NCBI GenBank assembly: GCA_948567375.1
Contig: OX419755.1
Span: 61,081,945 to 61,145,944 of the forward strand
Length of the DNA: 64,000 nucleotides
Reading direction: 5' to 3'
From: Lunularia cruciata
Lineage: Eukaryota; Streptophyta; Marchantiopsida; Lunulariales; Lunulariaceae
Of this stretch, positions 23,124 through 33,999 are shown piece by piece (position 1 is the stretch's first letter; each line of letters opens with the position of its first letter). Below the pieces are notes generated by a model, which was not told the DNA's origin, searched no databases, and saw nothing but the letters and a program-made list of their open reading frames with translations. The translations under genes were made by a program, and so were the position numbers.

Positions 23124-26100
23124 ATGGCCCACATTGTCGGATACCCCCGCATGGGCCCCAAGAGGGAGCTCAAGTTTGCGCTTGAGTCCTTCTGGGATGG
23201 AAAGTCTTCAGCTGAGGATTTGAAGCAGGTCGCGAAGAACTTGAGAGCCTCAATCTGGAACCAGCAGAAAACTGCCGGAGTCGCATTGATTCCCAGCAAC
23301 ACCTTCTCTTATTATGACCACGTTTTGGACACCACTGCCTTGGTTGGAGCTGTGCCCGAGCGATACGGATGGACCGGACCGACCGTCGAGTTCGACACCT
23401 ACTTCTCAATGGCCCGTGGAAACAAGACTCTACCCGCCATGGAGATGACCAAGTGGTTCGACACTAATTAGTAAGTACTCCTTCTCCTCGGGATTGCGGA
23501 TCGTGCACTGGAGAGTCGTCTGCCCCGAAAGATTTACGTCTTAACCATCGTTAACGATGTTTTGGACATTGTGCAGCCACTACATTGTACCCGAGCTCGG
23601 TCCCAGCACTAAGTTCGCTCTGTCATCCCGCAAGTCTGTGGATGAGTACAAGGAAGCGCTCGAGGTGAGAATGCCACCCTCCCGAGATATCCCGCATCCT
23701 GAATGGCTTACGGACAACTCATCTGCTTATTCCTCTGTGTTGTTAACTCGTCGTTCTGCGGCTTACAGCTCGGAATCAAGACTGTCCCCGTCTTTGTCGG
23801 TCCCGTATCATACTTGTTGATGTCCAAGGCAAGCAAGGATGCACCCAAGAGCTTCGACACCCTGTCCCTGTTGGATTCGATTCTCCCCGTATACAAGTAA
23901 GTGAAGCAGCTTCTCCATCCGCCCCCCACCCCTCCCGATTTCTGCTAGTGGCAAATGTTTTACTCCTTGTTTAGCAGCTCATTTTTGATGTTGGATGACT
24001 GTTTGATTACTTACTAGTTCTGCATTGTCGTAAACAACATGTGCGGGCATGTGCTTCGGTGATTCCTGACTCTGTTATGTTATTCTTAGGGAGATTCTTG
24101 CTGAGCTGAAGGCCGCAGGCGCTGAGAACGTTCAATTCGACGAGCCCCAACTTGTTCTTGACCTCGAGTCAAGCAAGTACGAAGCCTTCAAGAAGGCCTA
24201 CGACTTCCTAGGCTCAGATTTCGGCCACGGTATCATAATCGAGACCTACTTCGCTGATCTGCCAGTTGAGGCCTACAAGTAAGTTTCGAATTGCATTGTG
24301 ATTTACCTGAGAGTTGTTCGCATTTTGACGTCTTTGCTCCTAGACAACTTGCCGCTAAGGCCTGGTTGTACTGGTGGCCTTCAGATTACTCTGTTCTGCG
24401 TTTTCTGGTTTTAGCCGTCTCGTTGGTCGTCCGTTGCTCTTTTTCCTGTTTGCTAGCGAAAATGGATTTGCCCCGGGAAATTACAGTGTGGCACACCAGC
24501 TTGTCGTCGTGTTCAATTTGATTTGATCTCTCGTTGGTATCTTCGTTCAAGCCGGAAGACGATGTCTCATTTGAAGTTGCTCCCTGACGCAGAACTCTTA
24601 TCGGTCTTGAGAGCGTATCTGGTATCGGAATCGATCTCGTGCGTGGTACCAAGACCTTGGAGTTGGTAAAGACGCTTGGTTTGCCCGCCGGAAAGAAGCT
24701 TTTTGCCGGAGTTGTAGATGGGCGTAACATCTGGGCCAACGATTTGGCGGCTTCTCTGACTCTTCTTGAGGGCTTGGTTGCCGATCTTGGGAAGGGTAAG
24801 TCTCCATCTGCTCAGTTCCCATCTGGGAAGATTAGTTCAACTGCAGATCACGATTCAAGCATGGAGCCTCACATACGAGACTGAACTCGGTGCCTCTGAC
24901 TTTATTTGCAGACAACGTCGTGGTCTCCACTTCCTGCTCTCTTCTCCACACCGCCGTCGACCTTGCAAATGAGGGTAAGCTCGATGCCGAGATGAAGTCG
25001 TGGATGGCATTCGCTGCTCAGAAGCTTCATGAGGTCGTTGCCTTGGCTAACGCCCTCAATGGCAACAAGGATGAGGTGACGTCCCGTTACCCGTTGAATT
25101 GGTTGCATACTGCATGCAACCGTAGTCTTTCGCTTTCCTGACCATTGAATTAAAGTAATCGATAGGCCGATAACTTGTCGCTCCAAATATATAACACCCT
25201 TTTGTGCTCCTATAGAAACCTATTTTGCTCGTAGACTTCCCCTGAAAATAGATTTGGCCTTTCCCCAATCCGGTATTAAACTGCGGTGAAACTTCTAAAA
25301 TTGCTTCGGCTGAGGATCATATGTGAGTTTGTTTTCCAGTGGACACTCATGAGGTTGCCTCCTGTTTAACCTTAAATCTGTGCTGCAGGCATTCTTCGCC
25401 GAGAACTTCAAGGCCCAGGAATCCAGGAGGAACTCTCCCCGAGTACACAATACCGTTGTCAAGGAAGCCGTAAGTTCCTCTTACTACTAGTACACTCAGA
25501 GGTCTTGTTTCCAGTTGTATCTGCGTTCTGCGTAATCCGGGAGATTTCGATCAGCGTTTACTCACGAGGGTTTTCGTGTTTACAGATTAAGAGCTTGGAG
25601 GATTCTGCGCACCGTAGAGCTACCCCAGTGGTGAACCGCCTCGAGGAACAGCAAAAGAAGTTGAACCTTCCGATTCTTCCCACCACAACCATCGGATCTT
25701 TCCCCCAGACCCCAGAGCTTCGCCGAGTACGACGAGAGGTCAAGAGCAAGAAGTAAGCCTACTATCTACACTAGAGAAAGGGTTTGTCTTTGACTTTTGG
25801 TCCGTCATACTGAATCGACCGAATTGTGTTTAGTTTGCTGATGTCCATTGCTGTCCAATTCCACCAGGATTACCGAGGAGGAGTACATCAAGGCTATCCA
25901 GACTGAGATTCAGAATGTCGTGAAGCTTCAGGAGGACCTTGACCTTGATGTCCTCGTGCACGGAGAGCCAGAGGTGCGTTTATTTCCGTTTGCTGCTGGG
26001 AGTTCCTCTTATCACCTTTGTATAGTTTTGGAAATATCCACCTGACTGTCACCTCTCTGTAATTTGCTCTGCAGAGGAACGATATGGTAGAGTACTTCGG

Positions 26101-27196
26101 AGAACAGCTCCAAGGTTTTGTTTTCACGGCCAATGGTTGGGTCCAATCTTATGGATCTCGTTGCGTGAAGCCACCAGTTATTTTTGGTGATGTAAGCCGC
26201 CCAACAAGCATGACAGTTTACTGGTCTAAGTACGCCCAGAGTCTCACCTCCCGACCAATGAAAGGAATGCTCACCGGGCCAGTGACTATTCTGAACTGGT
26301 CTTTCGTGAGAAATGACCAGCCCAGATCTGCCACTTGCCTGCAGATTGCCCTCGCAATCAAGGAAGAGGTCGAAGACCTCGAGGCCAACGGCATCACCGT
26401 AAGTTCCACCAGATTGTCGTGCTATGCATAGTCATACTGCAGAGATGATTCGCCTTCATATGGTGAAGTTGTGAGTCTTTGTTGTAAGTATCTCACGTTC
26501 TATGTTTCTGCGTACAATCAGGTCATCCAAATTGATGAGGCCGCTTTAAGAGAAGGTCTGCCACTCCGCAAGTCCGAGCAAGCATCTTACCAAGACTGGG
26601 CCGTCCACAGTTTCCGAATCACCACTTGCGGAGTGAAGGACACCACTCAAATTCACACCCACATGTGCTACTCCAACTTTAACGACATCATCCACTCTAT
26701 CATCGACATGGACGCCGATGTCATCACTATTGAGAACTCGCGATCTGACGAGAAGCTGCTCTCTGTCTTCCGTGAAGGAGTGAAGTACGCTGCCGGAATC
26801 GGTCCAGGAGTCTACGACATTCACTCCCCACGTATCCCACCCACCGAAGAAATGGCTGACCGTGCTCGCAAGGTCAGCAGTCTTACAGATTTTACTTTAC
26901 GACCTTCTGAATTTTGTGTATGAAACGGTGTACATGTATACATGTTACTAGCGTCATTTGTTTGAGTCGCGCTGGATTGTTTTGCGAGTTGGATCGTCTG
27001 ATAGACTCGTAGTGATTCTTTCCTAAGGAGGTGGTGATCGCATGCGCAGATGTTGGCCGTGTTGGAATCCAAGGTACTTTGGATTAACCCCGACTGTGGT
27101 TTGAAAACAAGGAAGTATGCTGAAGTTGTCCCGGCTCTTACTAACTTGGTTGCTGCCACCAAGCAATTGCGTGCGGAGTTGGCTGCCGCCAAGTAA
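23124..27196 (+). CDS. METE: Cobalamin-independent methionine synthase (5-methyltetrahydropteroyltriglutamate-homocysteine methyltransferase)
   Basis: It makes methionine by transferring the methyl group of 5-methyltetrahydrofolate (polyglutamate) to homocysteine, with zinc, normally in the cytosol. Twelve coding exons join in frame: 23124-23470, 23577-23664, 23769-23896, 24090-24278, 24593-24795, 24912-25075, 25389-25469, 25586-25752, 25868-25973, 26075-26398, 26522-26872, 27050-27196. This gives 764 residues, against about 765 in flowering plants. The start [16 protein letters not shown] is the family N-terminus, with no plastid transit peptide. The zinc ligands are His646 and Cys648 (IHTHMCYS), Glu670 ([12 protein letters not shown]) and Cys732 ([12 protein letters not shown]). 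[20 protein letters not shown] and [17 protein letters not shown] are diagnostic. All introns are GT/AG, and there is no stop or frameshift. The segment around residues 90-130 and 300-420 differs more from seed plants than the C-terminal domain does. Confidence 0.98.
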
Positions 27197-27720
27197 AGTT
27201 CGCAGGCTGACGTAAATTGAGGGTCCTTTGAGGTGCCCGTTTTAACATCATTCATGAGTTTAGAGGTCTAATATCCACTACGGTAGTTTAGCTTAGTTAA
27301 CAAAGTGGGCCTGGGGTACACCAGTGCCTGGTTGTGGTGTGGTGGTGGATGATGGTTAGTGATTCCCAGAATCGCCTCTTCCTTAACCACATGTCGACAG
27401 GTGATATTATAGCCCCTTGAAAAGGGAACCATTCTTGTTTTAGATAGGTTCGTATGGCAGCCTGACATACTACCACGAAGCATATTCACGACTGAACGTT
27501 TGTAACGAATTTCATTCATGGCTCTTCGCCTTCAAGAAAAATCTATCACATCTTAATCATCATCTCCACTTGGTAGTGTTCCACTTTGATTCTTGATCGC
27601 ATGAAATTGGGGATGGTAGAGTTGCTTGAAGGATAGGCAAGCGGAACCTTCTTTGATTTTTTTCCAAGATGTCTCTATTGGTAAATTGGTAAAGGATTGA
27701 ATGTGTGAAGTGAGTGATTC
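27197..27720 (+). other. 3' flank of methionine synthase
   Basis: Presumed 3' untranslated region and downstream DNA. There is no canonical AATAAA close to the stop codon, so I do not place the polyadenylation site. A mini-SINE-like repeat (copy 4) begins at about 27721. Confidence 0.4.
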
Positions 27721-27830
27721 CTTTTTTCGATACTATTGGGGCTTAGCGCCGATTTACCCTCTTCTTTTCCTTGTACGGCTTGATGGAGTTTTCCCATCCT
27801 TCTGGTTTTCACACGCGGTCGTGTTTCTCT
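27721..27830 (+). repeat. Mini-SINE-like repeat, copy 4
   Basis: Begins near TTTTTTCGATACTATTGGGG, then GCTTAGCGCCGATTTACC, TTGTACGGCTTGATGG, TTCCCATCCTTCTGG and CACGCGGTCGTGTTTCTC. It is full length, with the head shared with copies 3 and 7. It lies about 530 bp past the methionine synthase stop codon, possibly in or beyond its 3' end. Confidence 0.85.
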
Positions 27831-28102
27831 CAGTAAGTGAAATGCGACGGAATGAACAGAGTAATAACATTCCAGGACAAGAGGAAACCCAGCACGAACG
27901 TCGTAAAGAGAACTGTGTACGGAACCTAATGGAAAACCAGTATAGAACAAGAGCATTAAGGACATAATCAGAGTTCTGTTTACGGGCAGCTTGAACATGC
28001 ATCATATGAAATCCTAATGTGGCCCAGTGTTCTTACTTAGCGTTGTCTATTCCGCTTTAGTGTGCAGTTTTTCTCTTCTGAAACGCATCCTTAGTGGTTG
28101 TA

Positions 28103-28170
28103 ACAAGGAGGCGACCACGTGTGATACCAAAAATGATAGGAAGACCCCATCAAGCCGTACTGTACGTGAG
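28103..28170 (-). repeat. Mini-SINE-like repeat, copy 5, head-truncated
   Basis: The plus strand shows GGCGACCACGTGTG, GATAGGAAGACCCCATCAAGC, CGTAC, which is the reverse complement of the tail half of the family. The GGGGCTTAGCCCC head is absent, as expected for 5' truncation. Confidence 0.75.
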
Positions 28171-28292
28171 CTTGTAAGTTCCGTACAACTTGACTTCTGT
28201 CTTTGCCAAATTTAGCTTCCTTTAACGGATAATCGATTCGCAGTGGAATTGAAGAGAATAGCCAATTTACATCCAGGTGAGACTTACATATT

Positions 28293-28356
28293 AAGAAAAG
28301 GGCGATCGTGTAGAAAACACGAAGGAGGGGAAGACCCCATCAAGCCGCACAAGGGT
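28293..28356 (-). repeat. Mini-SINE-like repeat, copy 6, head-truncated, 12-bp direct repeats
   Basis: A 64-bp unit lacking the head: AAGGGCGATCGTGT, AGAAAACACGAAGG, GGGGAAGACCCC, ATCAAGCCG. It is bracketed by perfect copies of GACTTACATATT (28281-28292 and 28357-28368). Truncation at the head with an intact tail and a target duplication is the signature of target-primed reverse transcription. Confidence 0.88.
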
Positions 28357-29435
28357 GACTTACATATTGAAGATGATGCAAGTTTTAATCTCGTGGCTTG
28401 AACTATGAAAGAAAGAAAGCAGTAGACCCTGAAATCAAATGCTTTCGATGTGATGTCAACTTTCAGTGCATAGACATTACAAATCAAAGATTGTGTTTCT
28501 TCAATATCCGGAGTGAAATGATCAAAGAAAATTCAAGGCGACAGGGTTCTTGCAAAGGATATCTATAGGCGGTTCTTTACTGCTAATCCCTCTAGGACGC
28601 ACATAAGCATCCGATTCCGAGTCAAATCTTCACTCCCTGGATTCTGAACACGAATTGGAGCACGGAAAGATTGAATCAGACGAAGGCACTAATTGCTCCT
28701 TCCTCAAATTGAAGAGCGAGAGAGGATTAGACTATGTACGCTGCGCCTCCATAGCTAAACATAGCCTGTCGGATTAGCAATCTGAATAAACGATCTAGGA
28801 AGCAACTGTACGATACGAGCATGAGTCCCATCTATGCAGACTGTGTAAACAAGGACTATTTAGCATGTAGAGAACTACTTACTCAAGGCTGATCAGGATG
28901 GATATGGGAAGAATTTACATTAGGAATTCCTGATTGTAATTTGAGGATATCGGATTTAAGAAATTCTTGAACTTGGGGAAAAGCGTCTGAGCTGGAGTAT
29001 GTGAACGAGGAAGAGCGTATGCAAAGAGTGAATTAACATTTTAAGAAAATTTTACATTCTCAAAATCATTCTGTATTTTCACAATATTATTTTGTAACAC
29101 AATATTTTGTAGTATATTTAGTCCATCATCTTAATTATACTGGTGATAAAAAAACAAAACAAAACCTGAAAATATGACGAGAGAAAAATAAAAGGATGCA
29201 GATCAGATAAGAGAGCAAACAAGAAAAAAGAGAAAAAAGAGAAAAAAATCGAGAAACAGAGGGAGATGATCCAAAAGCAGAAAATAAAGATAATAAAAGG
29301 AGAATGAGAAACAAAGGGGAAAATGTACACTAACATGATATATATTCTTCTTGGAAAACTACAAAAATAAATGTACTATGATATATATATTTGAAGACAT
29401 TATATAAACATTACAAGAGCAGATTTAGCTCTACA

Positions 29436-29437
<2 letters not shown>

Positions 29438-29499
<62 letters not shown>
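29438..29499. repeat. (TA)n microsatellite
   Basis: About 62 bp of alternating TA in an AT-rich intergenic stretch. Shorter TATATATAT runs occur at 29380-29400. Confidence 0.97.
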
Positions 29500-29502
<3 letters not shown>

Positions 29503-30906
29503 AAACAAATCGGGATGTGGTTTTTCATAAAACATAGTAGAGAATTAAGAGACACTGATTCTATGTTTTAAAATGAAAATTAAAAAAAACCTGAAATTAA
29601 GAGTTATCTTGAATTTATCTTGTTTTATGCTGAGTGTGGAACAAAAATTGTCAGATATTAAGTATTTATCAAAGTATTTGTAAAGTATGGTTCATCTTGT
29701 CCAAGACCGTACTCTTTTAAGGTGGTCCTTGATTGTAAATTTCTACATTTGAATTTAAATTCAAATTTAAGTACCTCAAAATTCAAATATCAGGTTCAAA
29801 TTAAAAATTAAAAATTCAAAATAATAATGTCCAGAAGAGCACATTCAATTTAAAATTTGAAACAAAATCTACACACTACCGTTTCAAGATCTTCAGCTGA
29901 GCGCTCTTTGCAAAACGTTAAAATAATAAATATAATAATAAAACACCATAAAACATAAAGATAGAGATTCTAAGGCGTGTAGTGAAGAATTAGGACACAT
30001 GGTTTCTTAATTTGCTCGCACTCCGTGCGTAGGTCGGAAGATTCACATCAGGTTACATATCTCGGATCTCCTGATTTTTAGTCCGTAAAATATTTCATGG
30101 GTACTAGAGAGAATATTCGATTAGTAAATGAAACTTCCCATAAGATTATAGAGTGAGTGAAAATATTTCAAATTTAATTATAAAAATTCACGGATCACTT
30201 CTTAGATTTTTTATAAATTACTTTATGAACATGAAATTTACTAATAATAACAATGTTTTAGAAATAGTTTTGACTGATATCTACGGGATAAATAACAAAC
30301 TTTGTAACTATTTTTAGTGAACTCTGTAGGGAAATGAGGTGCTAACAAATGAGTACCCCATATATTATCTGATAGGATATTTGGTGCAAGTTGCATTCAT
30401 TTCTAAAAATCAGGTGCTCTATTAAGCATATTTAGAATTATTGTATTGAAATAAATGATTGTCAAAAGAAGTGATGTGGCATTTTGAGAGGGTTTCCACA
30501 TTTTAGTAGATGATTTTTGAAACTTTTTGGCAGATCCAAAATGCCACTCTCAACTATTCTAACTCAAATTCACCATGTATGCAAATGCACCTATCAATAA
30601 ACTAAACGGCGGGTTTTATAGTTTTGCATTGGTGTGGTGGTTCCTTTCCGTAGATTAGTGCAACAAGGGAGATAACACAAGTTATGGAAAATGATCCACG
30701 CCACCCTACGGCAATCAAGAAATTGAGTGAGGGTCAAAGAATTTTACTCCATACGTGCGATATCGAACGACTATGGGTGACTAGAATTGAACATGGCCAT
30801 GAAAGGTATTATAAAAAATTTCAAGAAATGAAAAAGCACAATTGAAAGAAGAATACAACATACAAAAATGAATTAAATAACGTAAATTTTTATTGATAAT
30901 CTCAAG

Positions 30907-30907
<1 letters not shown>

Positions 30908-30968
<61 letters not shown>
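30908..30968. repeat. (TA)n microsatellite
   Basis: About 60 bp of alternating TA. It causes a spurious Ile-Tyr repeat open frame on the minus strand. Confidence 0.97.
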
Positions 30969-30972
<4 letters not shown>

Positions 30973-32823
30973 AAATAGAATAGAAATTGAATGGAAATTG
31001 TTTGAAGAATAAGGAATCATGATCCTATTAAAATTGCATATGCGTATATAAAGAAAATGGATAATTGTAATGAAATGATAGGATTAACAAAACAAGTAAC
31101 TAAAAGCAACATGCAGAAAGTAGATGATATGTACCGTGCAGGACAGACTCAAAACAAAGCTATTCGTGCACATTTACTTCATGTGGGACTCTTTCCCACC
31201 CGCACCATCGAAGTAAGATAAAGGGTATCAATTCTTTTAAGATGAAGACAAAGATAATTCAGCAATATTGGATTCAGGTAACGGAACGGTTTCACATCGT
31301 TCGGATTTATCATGGTGCTCCAATCTATGTTCTATAAATTGAAAATAATCAAAAGTTATTTTGTTGTAAAAAAAACCTAGAACATTCAGTCGAAAGAGTT
31401 TGAATAAATAAATAATGTATCCGAAGAGCTCGACCAAAGAATATTTGCGATTTGCAATGAGGCAAAGGTCAGATCTAGGATAAGATAACAATGGCAAAAA
31501 TTAGAAGATTGCAGAAGATTTATTGCAATGTACAAGTTAAAAATAATCAAAAGCATTTCGTTTCAAGACATTAGAAATCTTCGTCCGGACGGGTCCAGCA
31601 AATAATGGTTGAATCCCAAAGCTTTGACTTGACAAACATGACTTTGCGAATGGTTGAAATAGAAAAAATTTAGTGAAAAGATAAAAAAAATTGATCTGAG
31701 GATAAAAGACCTGAAGAAAGTCTTGTTAAGAAAAGGGTAATCGACGCATTGAAAGGACTCGAAATGCAGAGTAACACTATAGATCAAAATAAAGGTAAAC
31801 CCCGAGATAGCGGCTGCGCCATCAAGCAGCAATCCGCGCCTACCAACGCTTTCCATGGTATCCTATTATCCGTGGCCAAAGCTCATCCAACTGACGGGTT
31901 CATTTGCCTTTGGGTTTTATCTTGCGGCAGGCGACCTTCGCAGTATTCGCAGAGACAGTTCAATGGCAAAATTGGGGTACATCAAGTCAAGTCCAGAGTA
32001 AATCCATCACAGTTAAAAGTCAAAGTTCAAAACCATTAAGTCAGTCTCACAAGTAGGGATCGCTTCGTGTTTCGGGTCATTGTCGTTTATTGGTTCCATC
32101 ACGATATTCTGTTTTGGAGAAACCTATCTAGATGGTACGTATTATGTCCATGCCTGTCTTACCAAAGATTGTAAATTTTTCTCACTCTATGAATGAGTGA
32201 TTTTTTATATATGTCATTTGCGCATGGGCATTGAGTCCCTGATTTTGAGAGAAGAATACCAAAAAAAAGTCTTACAGGTCTGCAAAGAATAACACTCGAA
32301 GTGTGGCCCTTGAGAGTGACTTACAAGGTTTTTCTCAATCCAGGTTTAGATATCGTGCAGTTGGCCAGGAAGGGCATGTCAAAAATACTGACTAGCTAGG
32401 GTCAGGGCCAAGAATCTGAATTGATACGTTGGCCATTTCCGGCCAAAGGATCCGTAAAGCCAAAGAAGCACGTAGTGTCTGTAAAGGCAAAGAAGGGCCG
32501 AAGGGTTCGACATGAAGACCCAATAGGGAAGAGGCCGATACCCGTTGGTCGCCTGTTTTATTCATCCCCGGGGCGATGAAATTAATTAAAGATGTGGCCC
32601 AAGTAATCTCCATATACGACTTCCCTTGGGTCGGGGTCGAACCATTACTTTAAAATCGCATGAAAAACTAGTTTCTCAACTTCGTTAAACTTCAGCAGCT
32701 CTCCGTCTGATGGAATTGACATGTTAATGCCAAACATTTTGCATCGAAATTGAAAAATATACATGATTATTTTCCTTACTACTAGGGAGAATACACTGAG
32801 GACCAAAACGTTACAAAATCATC

Positions 32824-33190
32824 ATGAAAACAGACAAAGATATGGGCTCCGGGTGCAACTCCCTCCTTCCAAGCTGCACCCATTCTTCCCAATCCGTAGT
32901 CAATATCTCATTCTTGTACATCTCGTGATGTTCTTGCACAGAATCAACATGAAAACATGACAACGATATGGGCTATGGACACCACTCCCCTTCCTTCCAC
33001 CCCGCACCCATTCTTCTCTATTTGCAGTCAATTTCTCGTTCTCATTTCTCAGTCTTTGTACATTTTGCCACTCATCTTCCTTCCAACCTCCACCCATTCT
33101 TCCCAACCCGCACCCATTCTTCGCTAGTCGTAATCAATTTCTTGTTTTCATTTCTCAGTCTTGTACATTTCGTGATGTTCTCGCACATCT
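32824..33190. repeat. ~125-bp tandem repeat, three imperfect copies
   Basis: Copies start at 32824 and 32949 (ATGAAAACA…GATATGGGCT), with a third, partial, from about 33076. Shared blocks include CCTTCCTTCCA, GCACCCATTCTTC, AGTCAAT.TCTCGTTCT, CATTTCTCAGTCTT, TGTACAT and CGTGATGTTCT.GCAC. Copies differ by short indels. Function unknown. Confidence 0.85.
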
Positions 33191-33605
33191 ACCGAAGAAT
33201 CATTTTCCCCTTTTCCTCGGGTAACCAGATTCACCTTAAATCGGACATTTTATTATCCCATTTTATTAATTAATATATTATGGTAAGACAATGGAATCAA
33301 TATCTCTTATATATTACTCCCGATACTGAAATCTACGGTCGAGGCCATCCTAAGTGCGATGACAATGACAGTTCCACGATGATTACATTTCCCCCGAACT
33401 CGTCTATAGTTTCCGACGCAATGGGGGAATTCCCAAAATCTGATCAGATGTTGATCATGTTTTATCGAGAGGGAACAAGAATCTGTCCTTTAGTTTGTCA
33501 AGATCAGCTGTTCGTTGGACTAAATGTATATGAACTTCTTTGTTGTATAATACATACTGAATTGAATCCTCATTGTCTTCTCTATTTGTGTCTACACATT
33601 CTAAA

Positions 33606-33985
33606 GACTTGCGTTCTGGACCCAGATCATACTGGTTACGAATTTCCCTATCTGAATCCTCTCCGTTCCCAAAGATGCAGTCTATCTTAGGTTGCAGTAG
33701 GGCAGATTTCGCGTATCGATACTGTTGGGGTTTAGTCTCATTTTACCTCTAATGTTTTATCCTCGTAAGGCTTGATGGGGGACTTCCTATCCTTCTTCTT
33801 ATCCTTCGCGGTCGCTTCTTCTTTTCTTTTCTATTCCCAAAGGCCGGCGGGGCTTGCAATCCAGTTTGTCCCAACTGATCTAGACTTGTGTTCTGGACCG
33901 AGATCATAAAGTCTACGAATTTCTCTATCTGAATCCCCTCTATTTCCGAAGGCTGGCGGGGCTTGCACTCCTGTTTGTCTGAAGT
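33606..33985. repeat. Direct repeat blocks around 33.6-34.0 kb
   Basis: The block AGACTTG.GTTCTGGACC.AGATCATA…CTACGAATTT..CTATCTGAATCC occurs at 33606-33665 and again at 33882-33941. A second block, CCCAAAGGCCGGCGGGGCTTGCA / TCCGAAGGCTGGCGGGGCTTGCA followed by GTTTGTC, occurs at 33836-33872 and 33948-33983. The fragments are collinear, so a segment was duplicated and then split. Mini-SINE copy 7 lies between the first two blocks. Confidence 0.8.
33702..33830 (+). repeat. Mini-SINE-like repeat, copy 7
   Basis: Head CAGATTTCGCGTATCGATACT parallels copy 3. It is followed by GGGGTTTAGTCTCATTTTACC, a pyrimidine spacer, AAGGCTTGATGGGG, ACTTCCTATCCTTC, a short repeat, and CGCGGTCGCTTCTTC. It is the most diverged full-length copy and lies between two direct-repeat blocks at 33606 and 33882. 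Confidence 0.8.
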
Positions 33986-33999
33986 GAGGTGAGGTGACA

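Larger units (their letters stand above)
28369..32823. other. AT-rich intergenic region without a supported gene
   Basis: Contains two long (TA)n tracts and A-rich simple sequence near 29150-29320. Open frames such as 31563-31856 (minus), 31749-32039 (plus) and 32392-32613 (minus) are short and match no family I know. From 32400 to 32640 the sequence is more GC-rich and may be an old repeat. Confidence 0.4.

Noticed and set aside
30781-31020. Open frame with a long Ile-Tyr repeat
   Set aside because: It is only a translation of the (TA)n microsatellite.
32392-32613. 73-codon minus-strand frame in a GC-richer patch
   Set aside because: No recognised motif. The patch may be an old repeat, but nothing supports a gene.
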